In this document: positions 24,156 through 32,537 of the stretch, in pieces
How the letters are laid out: every line of letters starts with the position of its first letter
Position numbering within the stretch: the stretch's first letter is position 1
Assembly (NCBI RefSeq): GCF_009696145.1
Contig: NZ_VUMO01000005.1
Location: forward strand, 62,001 to 126,000
Source of the DNA: Pseudoramibacter porci
GTDB taxonomy: Bacteria; Bacillota; Clostridia; Eubacteriales; Eubacteriaceae
Direction: 5' to 3'
Length of the DNA stretch: 64,000 nt
Notes under the pieces: generated by a model
Seen by the model: the letters and a program-made list of their open reading frames with translations, nothing else
Databases searched by the model: none
Told to the model about the DNA's origin: nothing
Made by a program: the position numbers and the translations under genes

Positions 24156-25211
24156 TTAGCGCGCTTCTACGCGCCTTTCTCTCCCGCCCGCAGTATTAAC
24201 CCCCCGGGATGCGTCAAGCATGGCGGTCGATTCCGTCTTGAGGGAGAGTCCCGGTTCCTCCCTCCCGGGAGCGGGGCTGTCGCGGTCCTTTTTCAGCTGT
24301 TCCTCATACCGGGTGAAGATGTAGGTGTCGGCCTTATCGGCCTTTCCTGCCGCCTTGAACAGGTAGGCGGGGTCATTCTCCAACGCCTTCATCCATGATT
24401 GCAGGTAGGAAACGTGGTTCCGGTAGAAGTCTCCCTCCAACTCCGCATTCTGGATGCCGAGGTCCGAGGAGAGAAACAGGCTTCCGAGTTCCGCTACCAG
24501 CTCTTCCTCCGCATACTCCGGGCTTCCGAACCGGACCGAGCACTCCCGGTTCAGGGCCGAGGGGTGCCCCGTGGAATGGGTCATCTCGTGGAGCAGGGTC
24601 CGTGTGAAGGACTCGTCAGACCGGAACGTGCCGCGCGGCGCAATCAGGATGCAGTCTTTCCCCGGGGAGTACGCGGCCATGCCGGTATACAGGCTGGACT
24701 CGTTGACCGGGCAACGGGAGGAGCGAATCAGGTTCTCGGCAATTCCCGCCGTATAATCCGATTGGTGCTGCGGCCCCTCCGGTGCCGGGGGAATGCCGTC
24801 GATATCCCCGGCGTTGAACACGTTCCAGTAGCCGACACAACGAAGGTAATGGCCGACTACCTCATCTTCTCCCGTGTCCTCGTTCTTCCCGGTCAGGGGA
24901 AGGTCCTTCCACTTTTCGATAATCGCGGCCTTGGACCCCCTTTTCAGGTGCCACCCTTTGTCGCGAATCTGATTGAACGTGCACCAGCGGTTGTCCTCAA
25001 TGCCGCGCATGTAACCCACAAAGGCGAGGTGGAGCCGGTTTGAGCCGCGATAGACGGTGCCCGAAACTGGATTCCGTGGGCTGAGGGTCGGAAGATAGGG
25101 CGCGGACCATTGAAGGCCGTTCTCTCCCATGTCACGGATGATTTTGCGGACTACCTCCTCTCTGTGGCTGTTGACGATATCCACCGGCGACGGTCTTTCC
25201 TGGTTCCTCAT
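24156..25211 (-). CDS. ardC: ArdC-like antirestriction protein
   Basis: A 351-aa protein. The N-terminal ArdC ssDNA-binding domain (WSAPYLPTLSPRNPVSGTVYRGSNRL, CTFNQIRDKGWHLKRGSKAA) is followed by a zincin metallopeptidase-like domain with HExxH (LLHEMTHSTGH) and a downstream Glu helix (AEEELVAELGSLFL). ArdC proteins shield incoming ssDNA and counter restriction during conjugation. GGAAGGA precedes the ATG. Confidence 0.9.
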   Translation of the reverse strand: MRNQERPSPVDIVNSHREEVVRKIIRDMGENGLQWSAPYLPTLSPRNPVSGTVYRGSNRLHLAFVGYMRGIEDNRWCTFNQIRDKGWHLKRGSKAAIIEKWKDLPLTGKNEDTGEDEVVGHYLRCVGYWNVFNAGDIDGIPPAPEGPQHQSDYTAGIAENLIRSSRCPVNESSLYTGMAAYSPGKDCILIAPRGTFRSDESFTRTLLHEMTHSTGHPSALNRECSVRFGSPEYAEEELVAELGSLFLSSDLGIQNAELEGDFYRNHVSYLQSWMKALENDPAYLFKAAGKADKADTYIFTRYEEQLKKDRDSPAPGREEPGLSLKTESTAMLDASRGVNTAGGRERRVEAR

Positions 25212-25251
25212 AACAATCCTTCCTCCTCATTTCATCGGAAATGCCCGGTAG

Positions 25252-25285
25252 AAAAACAGCCCCACAGAAACCGTTCTGCGGGGCC
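25252..25285 (-). terminator. Terminator/attenuator upstream of ardC
   Basis: GCCCCACAGAA pairs with TTCTGCGGGGC with one A·C position and a 4-nt loop. On the minus strand TGTTTTTC follows. It may limit read-through from the transfer operon into ardC and the VapD pair. Confidence 0.7.
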
Positions 25286-25391
25286 AAAAAGAGTTCATGC
25301 GTGTCAGAACCCATCGAGTGACGAAATGGCCCGCAGAACGGCTCTCAGCCGCCCGGAAGGGATTCCCGGGTTCAATGGGTTCATGGCGCAC

Positions 25392-25619
25392 TCAAAACAG
25401 GCATACTACCTTCATGGCCGCCACGAAGACGAAGTAGACGGCGCAGAAACCTGCGATACCGTAGAACGTGTAGCGCAGGGCGATTCTGCGCACGGCGGGC
25501 AGGGACCTGCGGTTGACGATGCAGGCTATCAGCACCCCTATCAGATTCAGAAAGAATCCGAGCACGAAATACCCGGCCTTGATTGCGGGCGTCATCTTGG
25601 GAATGCGTATCTCTGCCAT
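25392..25619 (-). CDS. Small membrane protein of the transfer operon
   Basis: 75 aa, not recognised. Two hydrophobic segments (about 15-35 and 48-73) are separated by a basic loop RRSLPAVRRIALR. GAAGGAGG lies 6-7 bases before the ATG. It may be a small transfer-complex or exclusion protein. Confidence 0.65.
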   Translation of the reverse strand: MAEIRIPKMTPAIKAGYFVLGFFLNLIGVLIACIVNRRSLPAVRRIALRYTFYGIAGFCAVYFVFVAAMKVVCLF

Positions 25620-25643
25620 GGTTTTCCTCCTTCTCCTGCACGG

Positions 25644-26237
25644 CTAGGAAAAATCATACCCTCCTGCCGCACCGGACTCCTCCTCATCCTCAAAGCCGTC
25701 ATCCTGCGCGAGTTCGGCGGAGCGGATGCGCTCGATGGCAGGGAGGGTGTAACCCATAAGCCGGGCAATCTCGTCCTCCTGCATGTCCGGGTGGGCCTTT
25801 TGCAGGTAATCAAAGACAGCTATCGCCCTGCGGTTCACGGACTGCGTGGTAGCGTCCGAGTAGCAGAGCTGTTCCATGGCGAAGAAACGCTCGCCATTGA
25901 TTAGGTCTTCTCCCTCGCGCCACAGAAGCTTTTCGCCGTCCTTCTTCAGCCAGACCACATTATCCAGCTCGTCCGGGCCTACCAGAAGGAGGGCGCAGCC
26001 GACCTTGCGGGACGCTGCCGGAACGCTGACCCCATCCAGCACGGTCTGGGCTGCTTTGCCGCCGACCTCGTACCAGTGCTGCGCGAGCACGACGCCCTCC
26101 TCTTCCAGCGCACCGAGATAGAGGTTCCAATCCGTGAGCACGTTGATGCCGTTCGCACGGTACGGTTCCGAACAGGTCTGCACGGAGGGGTCAAACTCCT
26201 CATAGCGATGGGACTTGTAAAGCACCTCGATTTTCAT
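25644..26237 (-). CDS. Hypothetical element protein
   Basis: 197 aa, not recognised. The N-terminal ~130 residues look globular (MKIEVLYKSHRYEEFDPS, NVLTDWNLYLGALEEEGVVLAQHWYEVGG). Residues 145-180 (VFDYLQKAHPDMQEDEIARLMGYTLPAIERI) look like a helix-turn-helix, and the tail is acidic. ATG 26237 follows AAGGAGCAGG. It lies just after topB in the same operon. Confidence 0.6.
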   Translation of the reverse strand: MKIEVLYKSHRYEEFDPSVQTCSEPYRANGINVLTDWNLYLGALEEEGVVLAQHWYEVGGKAAQTVLDGVSVPAASRKVGCALLLVGPDELDNVVWLKKDGEKLLWREGEDLINGERFFAMEQLCYSDATTQSVNRRAIAVFDYLQKAHPDMQEDEIARLMGYTLPAIERIRSAELAQDDGFEDEEESGAAGGYDFS

Positions 26238-26259
26238 CGTCCTGCTCCTTCCCGGACCG

Positions 26260-28407
26260 TCACTTCTTCTTGCCGGCAAAGGCTACCGCAAGTGTGCCGT
26301 CCTTCTTCAGGCTGAGCCTGCAATCGAATGTCTTCCCCGCCTTGGACCGGCAGCCTTTCAGGGAGACCGACTTGCCGTCCAGCAGCCCTCCGGCCTGCTT
26401 CGGGGTAAGCGTCTTGCCGCAGAAGGGCAGTATCTTGAATCCGCATCCGGAGACCTGCTTCCAAGTCCCGTCCTCCTGCTTTTCGCTTTGGTTTGACGAG
26501 CAGGAATATGCCCTGCCGCACTGCACGACCTCCTTCCCGCAGACGGGACAGCGCCCAACAGAAGTCCGGCTTGCGCCGACGCTCTCTCCCGCATAGGCCG
26601 ATGCCATGTGGCTGCGAAAGACCTGAATGACGCTGCGCTGCACGGCGTTCACGTCATCGCTCCCCTCCGCAATGCTCTGCTGGATGAGCCACCACCGGGC
26701 CGTCACGTCCGCGCCCCGGATTTCCGGCGGCAGCAGGCGGTAGAAGGCCTTCGCCTTATCCGTGGCGTGGACCTTTCCCTTCTGCTCTGCCAGATACCCG
26801 CGCTTCTTGAGGTTTTCGATGATGGCCGCCCGTGTTGCCGTGGTCCCGATTCCCCCGTGCTCCCCCTTCTTACCGTCATCCTTCTTCTTGAGGATGGCTT
26901 TCACCTCCGGGTCCGTGACGTACTTTGAGATGGCTGCCATGTCCATGATGAGCGTGCCCTCGGTGTAGGGCTTCGGCGGCGTGGTTTCCTTCGCTCCGAC
27001 CGTGCAACGGACCCCGCAGAGCTGATGGCTGCCTTCCGGCACCCACAAGGCGTCCGGGTCCGCATCCACGCCCTCCTCCTGCGCTTCCCCTCCGAACGTC
27101 TCCCGAAATCCGTAAGAGACAACCCGCTTCGCCGTTGCGGAGAACGTGCCTTCCTCCACCGGGAAGGTGCTCGTACTCAGGTCATAGACCATGGGCGGGA
27201 GGAACTGCATCGCGTAGCGCTCCACAATCGCACGGTAGACCTTGGACTCGTCCCCGGTCATCCGACTGACCGGCGCATCCGCTTCCTGCGGGATGATGGC
27301 GTGGTGCGCCGTCACGTTCCCGTCATTGAAGGCCTTGGAGCGGATGCCAAAATCGAGCGCCCAGTCCGTCCCCAGATTCCGCATCGCCTGCGAAAGGACC
27401 GCCGGAGCGTCCTGAAAATGCTCTTCCTTCAGGTACTGCGAATCCGAGCGGTTATAGGTGATGGCCTTGTACTTGTCGCGCAGGTCCTGCGTAATCTGCT
27501 GGGTCTTTGCAGCTGCAAACCCATAGCGCTTGGACATATCCGCGAGCAGGACGGTGAGGTTATAGGGTAGCGGCGGGCATGCCTGCTTCCGCGTGACCGT
27601 GGTCTCGAAGGTCAGTTCCCTTCCATCCAGTCTTTCCTTCAACCGGTCCAGCGCTTCCCTTGCGAAGAGATGCTTTTCGTCCCCCAGAAGCTCCCTGCCC
27701 GGCTTGAAGCAGAACGTCACGGCTCCCCCGGCATCCACGCAGTCTCCCTCGGCGGAAAGGACGAAATACTTCCTCTTCGCATGGTGTTCGATGGCATCGT
27801 CACGGGCAACGACAAGTCCCATTGTCGGAGTCTGCACGCGCCCCACGGTACAGAGAGTGTGCAGCCGGAGCGTCGCAAGACGGGTCTCGTTTACGCCAAA
27901 GCACATATCCGCCATCTGACGGGCGTAGGCAGCCCTTCCAACGCCACGGCAGCCATCGTTCGGCACAAGCTGGCCGAACGCCCGGACGATGTTTTTCTCA
28001 ATGTTGTCGTTCACGTAGACACGTTCGACCCTGCCCGCGTAGCCCAGATAGTCCAGCAGTTCATCGACAATCAGCTGTCCCTCATCATCCGGGTCACCGG
28101 CGGCAATGACGCTGTCCGCCTTTTCCAGAAGTCCGGCGATTCGGTCCACCAGCTCCCTCTTGTCCGGTGCAGGTTCCTTCGGCCAGTCCGGGACCTCAAT
28201 CGGGAGCGCATCCAGAGACCACGGCTTCCCCCATGCAGGGTTTAACTCCTCCGGCTCCACGAGTTGCAAGAGATGCCCGGCACAGGCGATGACGGTATAG
28301 CCATTCCCGGAAATCGGGAGGGACGCGTTCTCTGAAACGCTTCTCCCGCAGATGGCGCGGGCAATGTCGCGGGCAAGCATCGGCTTCTCCGCAATGACGA
28401 GTTTCAT
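26260..28407 (-). CDS. topB: DNA topoisomerase III (type IA)
   Basis: A 715-aa type IA topoisomerase. It has an N-terminal Toprim fold (MKLVIAEKPMLARDIAR, AAGDPDDEGQLIVDELLDYLGY), the 'gate' region LHTLCTVGRVQTPTMGLVVARD, the active-site tyrosine in ITYNRSDSQYL, and a C-terminal zinc ribbon-like CPVCGKEVVQ. TopB homologues are standard cargo of this ICE group and resolve replication or transfer intermediates. I start at ATG 28407, after GGGAGG; the frame is open about 23 codons further upstream. Confidence 0.95.
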   Translation of the reverse strand: MKLVIAEKPMLARDIARAICGRSVSENASLPISGNGYTVIACAGHLLQLVEPEELNPAWGKPWSLDALPIEVPDWPKEPAPDKRELVDRIAGLLEKADSVIAAGDPDDEGQLIVDELLDYLGYAGRVERVYVNDNIEKNIVRAFGQLVPNDGCRGVGRAAYARQMADMCFGVNETRLATLRLHTLCTVGRVQTPTMGLVVARDDAIEHHAKRKYFVLSAEGDCVDAGGAVTFCFKPGRELLGDEKHLFAREALDRLKERLDGRELTFETTVTRKQACPPLPYNLTVLLADMSKRYGFAAAKTQQITQDLRDKYKAITYNRSDSQYLKEEHFQDAPAVLSQAMRNLGTDWALDFGIRSKAFNDGNVTAHHAIIPQEADAPVSRMTGDESKVYRAIVERYAMQFLPPMVYDLSTSTFPVEEGTFSATAKRVVSYGFRETFGGEAQEEGVDADPDALWVPEGSHQLCGVRCTVGAKETTPPKPYTEGTLIMDMAAISKYVTDPEVKAILKKKDDGKKGEHGGIGTTATRAAIIENLKKRGYLAEQKGKVHATDKAKAFYRLLPPEIRGADVTARWWLIQQSIAEGSDDVNAVQRSVIQVFRSHMASAYAGESVGASRTSVGRCPVCGKEVVQCGRAYSCSSNQSEKQEDGTWKQVSGCGFKILPFCGKTLTPKQAGGLLDGKSVSLKGCRSKAGKTFDCRLSLKKDGTLAVAFAGKKK

Positions 28408-28423
28408 AAGGCATCCTCCCTTC

Positions 28424-29794
28424 TTACCTCTCCGGGTCCCGTTCCCCGGATGCGTCAGGGCTTCGTCCGTCCGCAATCTCCGAGGAAGCTTCCCGGGCCG
28501 CAGCCGCTGTCTCCCTCATGCCGCCCCCGGAGCGGCCCCCGAAGCTCTCCTTGAGATGCTGCGCGCTCCGGGCGTCGCCAGCGCCCTCGCACTGGACGCT
28601 CATCTGCTGCATCTGCTGCGGCGTGAGTGCCGGGTCGGCGATGGCTGCTACGACCTCCTGCGACAGCTGCGGGTTGGCCATGGCGTCAAAGAGGACGCGC
28701 AGCTGCTCCCCGGAGAACCGCAGGGGGTTCTGTGCAAGGCTAAGGACGTCTGCAGGCGGGAGAGAGAGCTTCCCGAGCGCATACGTGATGGCCCTCATGG
28801 CCGGAGCGGGGACCGCCGGCCCGAACAGGGTCTTGAACTGTCCGGGCGTGAGGTTATATTCGCTCGTGAGCCGAACACAGGCCAGCTGGTCAGGAGTATA
28901 GGCCGGGTCCAACATGCGCAGGGCCGTTGCCCTCTCTGCACCGTCATAGAGCGCGGAGAACACGGAGCGCATGTTCGCCGCAGGAATCTGCGGTTTCGCG
29001 AACAGCTCAACCAGAGGGACCGGAAGGCCGAGGGAAAGAGCGCCGGCGGCAACGTCCAGCTGTGCTTCCGACAGTTCTCGCCATGGGAGGGCGCGCCCGC
29101 CGGTCTGCACGATGCTCCGGATGAGATGCAGCTTCTCTGCCGAGAACTCCGGACTCAGGCACTCGTCAAAGACGGATGGAAGAAGCTCTTCCGCGATGCG
29201 CGCCAGCTCCCGCATCTGCGAGTGGTTGAACCGCGTGTCGGCGATTTTCCCGACGGTCCCGGCATCCAGCCCCTCGCGGAAGGCCTTGCAGATGGCGAAG
29301 GCCTGCCAGTCCGTGAAGGCATCTCCCATAAGAAGCTCCGCCGCCCGAATCTGGCTGCCCGCAGGGACGGATTCCAGCATCCCCCTGAGCTGGGAGACCT
29401 GCTTTTCCGACAGGAAGCTTACGGGGTCGGCGGCATCCGGATCCACCTCTTCAAACGTGAGGAGCTGGCCTTCGATGCAGTAGCCGAGGTCAATTTCGGT
29501 GTAATCCTCTTCCGCAAGGGTGTCCGCATCCAACTCGTCCCTAGGGACAAGGCCGAGCACCTGCCGGACATCATCGGCTGTCCCTCCGTGGTCGAGGATG
29601 CCGTGCAGGTTCTCTTCCAGAACGCCCGCCACGTCAACGCCGTCTGCACCGCCGGAAGGTATGACGCAGTAGAACGGCAGAGCGAAGTTTGTATTCCACG
29701 AGCTGACGGTGTACTGTGCAACGGCGGTTTCCTCAAGCCCCTGTTCCAGACGCATGATGATGACGGGAAGCGGAACGTTTCCTTTGTATGGCAT
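28424..29794 (-). CDS. Helical-repeat protein of the transfer operon
   Basis: 456 aa, function unknown. The N-terminal ~110 residues are globular and acidic. Residues 125-400 are built from eight or so degenerate helical units of roughly 36 residues, each with a phrase like 'D-P-x-(F/L)-x-x-x-Q-M/L-x-x-(I/V)' (FNHSQMRELARI, FSAEKLHLIRSI, YTPDQLACVRL, LTPQQMQQM). The C-terminus is disordered and basic. Such α-solenoids bind proteins or peptides. GGAGG precedes the ATG, 17 bp before topB begins. Similar proteins appear in gut ICEs without known role. Confidence 0.75.
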   Translation of the reverse strand: MPYKGNVPLPVIIMRLEQGLEETAVAQYTVSSWNTNFALPFYCVIPSGGADGVDVAGVLEENLHGILDHGGTADDVRQVLGLVPRDELDADTLAEEDYTEIDLGYCIEGQLLTFEEVDPDAADPVSFLSEKQVSQLRGMLESVPAGSQIRAAELLMGDAFTDWQAFAICKAFREGLDAGTVGKIADTRFNHSQMRELARIAEELLPSVFDECLSPEFSAEKLHLIRSIVQTGGRALPWRELSEAQLDVAAGALSLGLPVPLVELFAKPQIPAANMRSVFSALYDGAERATALRMLDPAYTPDQLACVRLTSEYNLTPGQFKTLFGPAVPAPAMRAITYALGKLSLPPADVLSLAQNPLRFSGEQLRVLFDAMANPQLSQEVVAAIADPALTPQQMQQMSVQCEGAGDARSAQHLKESFGGRSGGGMRETAAAAREASSEIADGRSPDASGERDPER

Positions 29795-29815
29795 CGTGAA
29801 CCTCCTTTCTGCCGG

Positions 29816-30388
29816 CTATGCCTGCCGGTCCTGCTCAAAGGGGTTCTGCCCCTTGTGGCCACCGGCAAGCGCGGAAGAAGAGGAACGCATCTCAGATGCT
29901 TCCTCACGCAGGCCGTTTCTGCTCTCTGCCCGGTCCTGCCGCATCTTCGGCCCCTTGGTGATGGAAAGCACCTCCGACAGGCCGCTTCCGGGCGCGCTGA
30001 CGCGGGTGAAGTAGTCGCGGACCGTCTGGCACTCGCCGTCCGTCAGCGGACGGTCCTCGCCCGTCTCGGGGTCGAAGCCCACGGCAACAAGGTTGCCAAA
30101 CAGGACGGTGTAAAGGTCCCCCTCGCGGACCGGCGTGTGGAAGTCCAACTGCGAAAGGTATCCCGCATCCTCCATCTGCTTTGTCGCGTAGACCGCGCGG
30201 TTCGGCGGGCAGCTGTACAGCCCCTCCTCGTTCACGTAGATTGAAATCTCTTCTCCGAACAGCACGTTGAGCGGTTCAATCGACCCGCCCACCAAGCGCT
30301 GCAACTCTCTGAGCGTAGAGCCGCCGGCGTCCTCCTTCAGGTCGATGGTGACGGGGGTCCCGTCCACGGGTATGAGTAAAGCTTCCAT
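29816..30388 (-). CDS. DUF3846-domain protein
   Basis: 190 aa. Residues 1-100 match the DUF3846 pattern (ALLIPVDGTPVTIDL, LRELQRLVGGSIEPLNVLF, YVNEEGLYSCPPNRAVYATK), common in phages and ICEs of Firmicutes, function unknown. It starts at ATG 30388 after the GCAGAAAGGA box. The frame is open well upstream but that part is low-complexity. Confidence 0.75.
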   Translation of the reverse strand: MEALLIPVDGTPVTIDLKEDAGGSTLRELQRLVGGSIEPLNVLFGEEISIYVNEEGLYSCPPNRAVYATKQMEDAGYLSQLDFHTPVREGDLYTVLFGNLVAVGFDPETGEDRPLTDGECQTVRDYFTRVSAPGSGLSEVLSITKGPKMRQDRAESRNGLREEASEMRSSSSALAGGHKGQNPFEQDRQA

Positions 30389-30504
30389 CTTTCCGGTCCT
30401 TTCTGCCGTTCCCTTATTTCGGAAACGGGCGGGGAGCAGCTGCGCCCCGCCCGCACTTTCCTGTCGTGAAAGGCACGCCCTCACCGGGAACTCTGCTTTC
30501 ACCT

Positions 30505-30518
30505 TTAATAAATTATTA
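30505..30518. repeat. AT palindrome TTAATAAATTATTA, copy 1
   Basis: A 14-bp AT-only sequence in GC-rich surroundings between the VirB6-like and DUF3846 genes, inside a larger near-palindrome. It is identical to 37956-37969. It may be a processing, promoter or protein-binding site. Confidence 0.5.
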
Positions 30519-30583
30519 AAGCCGCGCTCTCCCGCCGCTGGGGGCGGGAGTTCGGCAAGGCGCTCCGGCGCTTCGGCCAACAG

Positions 30584-31627
30584 TTAGCTTCCGAGGATTT
30601 CCTTTGCCCATGCGCCGGACTTAATCAGTCCGAACACGAGGAGGAACGAGCAGCCGAGCCACATGAGGACGCCCTGCAAGGCGTCAATGGCCACCTCGCC
30701 CGCGGCAAGGGCAAGAATGTTGTCGCTTCCCACCTGAGAGGTAAGGGATGCCAGAATGTGCGGGAACGCCACAAGCAGGAACAGCATGATGGCTCCCGCG
30801 AGCGCGGCGGCGGCAAAGTTCTTGAGGAAGCCGACCCCCATCTGCCTTGTCTCGTCAAAGCCAAGGAGCGCCATGGGAATGGAAGAGAACGCGGCCATGA
30901 CGTAAATCTGCCACGCGCGGGCGTAAGCAACCACGAAGGCAACCACATAGGCAATGATGCCCGTGATGGCGCACAGGATGGCCACGATGAGCGTCGTGAA
31001 GCATCCGCCGAACGTGACCTTGCTGAGGTCAAAGTTCTCCGTGCTGATGCCCTCGCCGAGGAAGCTGCCTTTCTTACCCACAGAGCCAATCACAGGGATG
31101 ATGTTGTCTACGACCATCTGGTACACGGCCTGCACGATATCGAGAGAGTGAATTATGAACCAGTGAAGCAGGACATACGTCACCGCGAGGAAGACGATAT
31201 CCTTGATGGCCGGAAGCGTAGCTGTCGCATCCATCCTCTGGCTGATTTTGATGAGTTGCACCAGCATGAACAGGGCAAGGATGGACTCCGCGAGCGGGAC
31301 CACGGCGGTCTGATGGACCGTGACCGTAATCGAGTAGACAGACTCTCCAAGAAGGCTCGAGAATGGAGCCGTCAGAATCCCGTTGTCTCCGATGGCAGAG
31401 ACAAGGCCGTTGTACATGTTGAAGAAGCCGCATGCGCCATCCAGAAGCCATCCCTTGATGGCTTCTTCCACGGCTCCCTTGAGGTCCCATGGCGCAGCCG
31501 CATAGGCTGGTTGCGGCAGGAGCAGCACGAGCGCGGCGGCAGCGAGCACGCTTGTTATCACAGCAGCGCGAAAGCCCGGCCCGCGACGCATATGCCTGCT
31601 ATTGGTCTTATTTGTGTAAGCGCTCAA
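30584..31627 (-). CDS. VirB6/TrbL-like conjugal transfer membrane protein
   Basis: 347 aa. A signal-like N-terminus (VITSVLAAAALVLLL then PAYAAAPWDL) precedes about six hydrophobic segments typical of TrbL/VirB6 channel proteins (PLAESILALFMLVQLIKI, GGCFTTLIVAILCAITGIIAYVV). It should form the inner-membrane channel of the mating apparatus. The start appears to be TTG 31627, seven bases after GCAGAAAGGA. Confidence 0.85.
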   Translation of the reverse strand: MSAYTNKTNSRHMRRGPGFRAAVITSVLAAAALVLLLPQPAYAAAPWDLKGAVEEAIKGWLLDGACGFFNMYNGLVSAIGDNGILTAPFSSLLGESVYSITVTVHQTAVVPLAESILALFMLVQLIKISQRMDATATLPAIKDIVFLAVTYVLLHWFIIHSLDIVQAVYQMVVDNIIPVIGSVGKKGSFLGEGISTENFDLSKVTFGGCFTTLIVAILCAITGIIAYVVAFVVAYARAWQIYVMAAFSSIPMALLGFDETRQMGVGFLKNFAAAALAGAIMLFLLVAFPHILASLTSQVGSDNILALAAGEVAIDALQGVLMWLGCSFLLVFGLIKSGAWAKEILGS

Positions 31628-31657
31628 AACATATCCTTTCTGCCTGCAAGGCGCGGG

Positions 31658-32521
31658 CTAGACGCTGAACTTGTAAGTGCTGTCGTTCTGGTCATACGTC
31701 ACGGTGATGACCGGTGTTGCCGAGCCCGTCAATGACGCCGAGCCGTCCGATTCGTCACTGCTCAGGGTGAAGGCAGTCACAACCAGCCCCTTGTCGTAGT
31801 CGATGGTGACGTTCTTGTTCCACGTGGCCTTTACCGCTGATGGGTAATGGGTTGAGCACCACCGGCTGAGCGCGTCCACGAATGCGTCTTGGTCCCCGAG
31901 CAGTCCTTTCGCTTCCCCATCCAGCCCCTCAACCGCAATCTTTTCCACCGCGTCTGAGCGCTGATAGGCCGTGTTGGGAAGGGCGAACATGCCGGACAGG
32001 AGACTTGCCTGCCCGGCAGACGCGCTGTCGGCGCTCTTGACAAGCGTATAGGTGGCAATGTATGTCCCGGCGTCCGTCTCAAAGGCAATGGTGTCCACCT
32101 CGGTATCGGAGCCGTTGTTTCCGAACTCGCAGGCGGAGATGGCAAAGGGATGGGAGGTCTCCTCGCCGTTCACCGTCTCCACGTAGTGGTCATCGTAAAA
32201 GCGAACCGTGTATTTCCCGTCGCTGGCGGACCAGACACCGGCGCACAGCGTCTCAATCAGCTTCCGCGTCTTCGAGTCATAGGCTTTAATCAGCTTTTTC
32301 TGCGATTCCGTGAGCGAGGTCTTCTCCGCTTCCGAAGCGCCTGCCGTCTTTCCGCTGTCGCTTCCGGCGGCATCGGAAGCCGTCTGGCTCTGCTGCGCCG
32401 CCCTCCGCTCCGCCACGTGCAGGGCGCTCGTGACCGAGAACCCTGCAAACACGATAATGGCGAAGAGGGAGAGCAGAGCCACCTTCCTGTGCTTTTTCAG
32501 AAGTTCCTTCCAGTCTTTCAT
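31658..32521 (-). CDS. Membrane-anchored conjugation protein, VirB8-like position
   Basis: 287 aa. A short cytoplasmic part, one membrane segment (VALLSLFAIIVFAGFSVTSAL, about 14-34), a Ser/Ala-rich linker, then about 210 extracellular residues with two similar β-rich halves (YTVRFYDDHYVETVNGEE; TWNKNVTIDYDKGLVV). This topology recalls the VirB8/TcpC class of ICE scaffolding proteins, but I cannot show homology. GCAGAAAGGA precedes the ATG. Confidence 0.6.
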   Translation of the reverse strand: MKDWKELLKKHRKVALLSLFAIIVFAGFSVTSALHVAERRAAQQSQTASDAAGSDSGKTAGASEAEKTSLTESQKKLIKAYDSKTRKLIETLCAGVWSASDGKYTVRFYDDHYVETVNGEETSHPFAISACEFGNNGSDTEVDTIAFETDAGTYIATYTLVKSADSASAGQASLLSGMFALPNTAYQRSDAVEKIAVEGLDGEAKGLLGDQDAFVDALSRWCSTHYPSAVKATWNKNVTIDYDKGLVVTAFTLSSDESDGSASLTGSATPVITVTYDQNDSTYKFSV

Positions 32522-32537
32522 TCCCTATCCTTTCTGC

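Noticed and set aside
28352-30244. 630-codon plus-strand frame opposite topB, the repeat protein and DUF3846
   Set aside because: It is antisense to three genes with clear families or ribosome-binding sites; composition is typical of a shadow frame.
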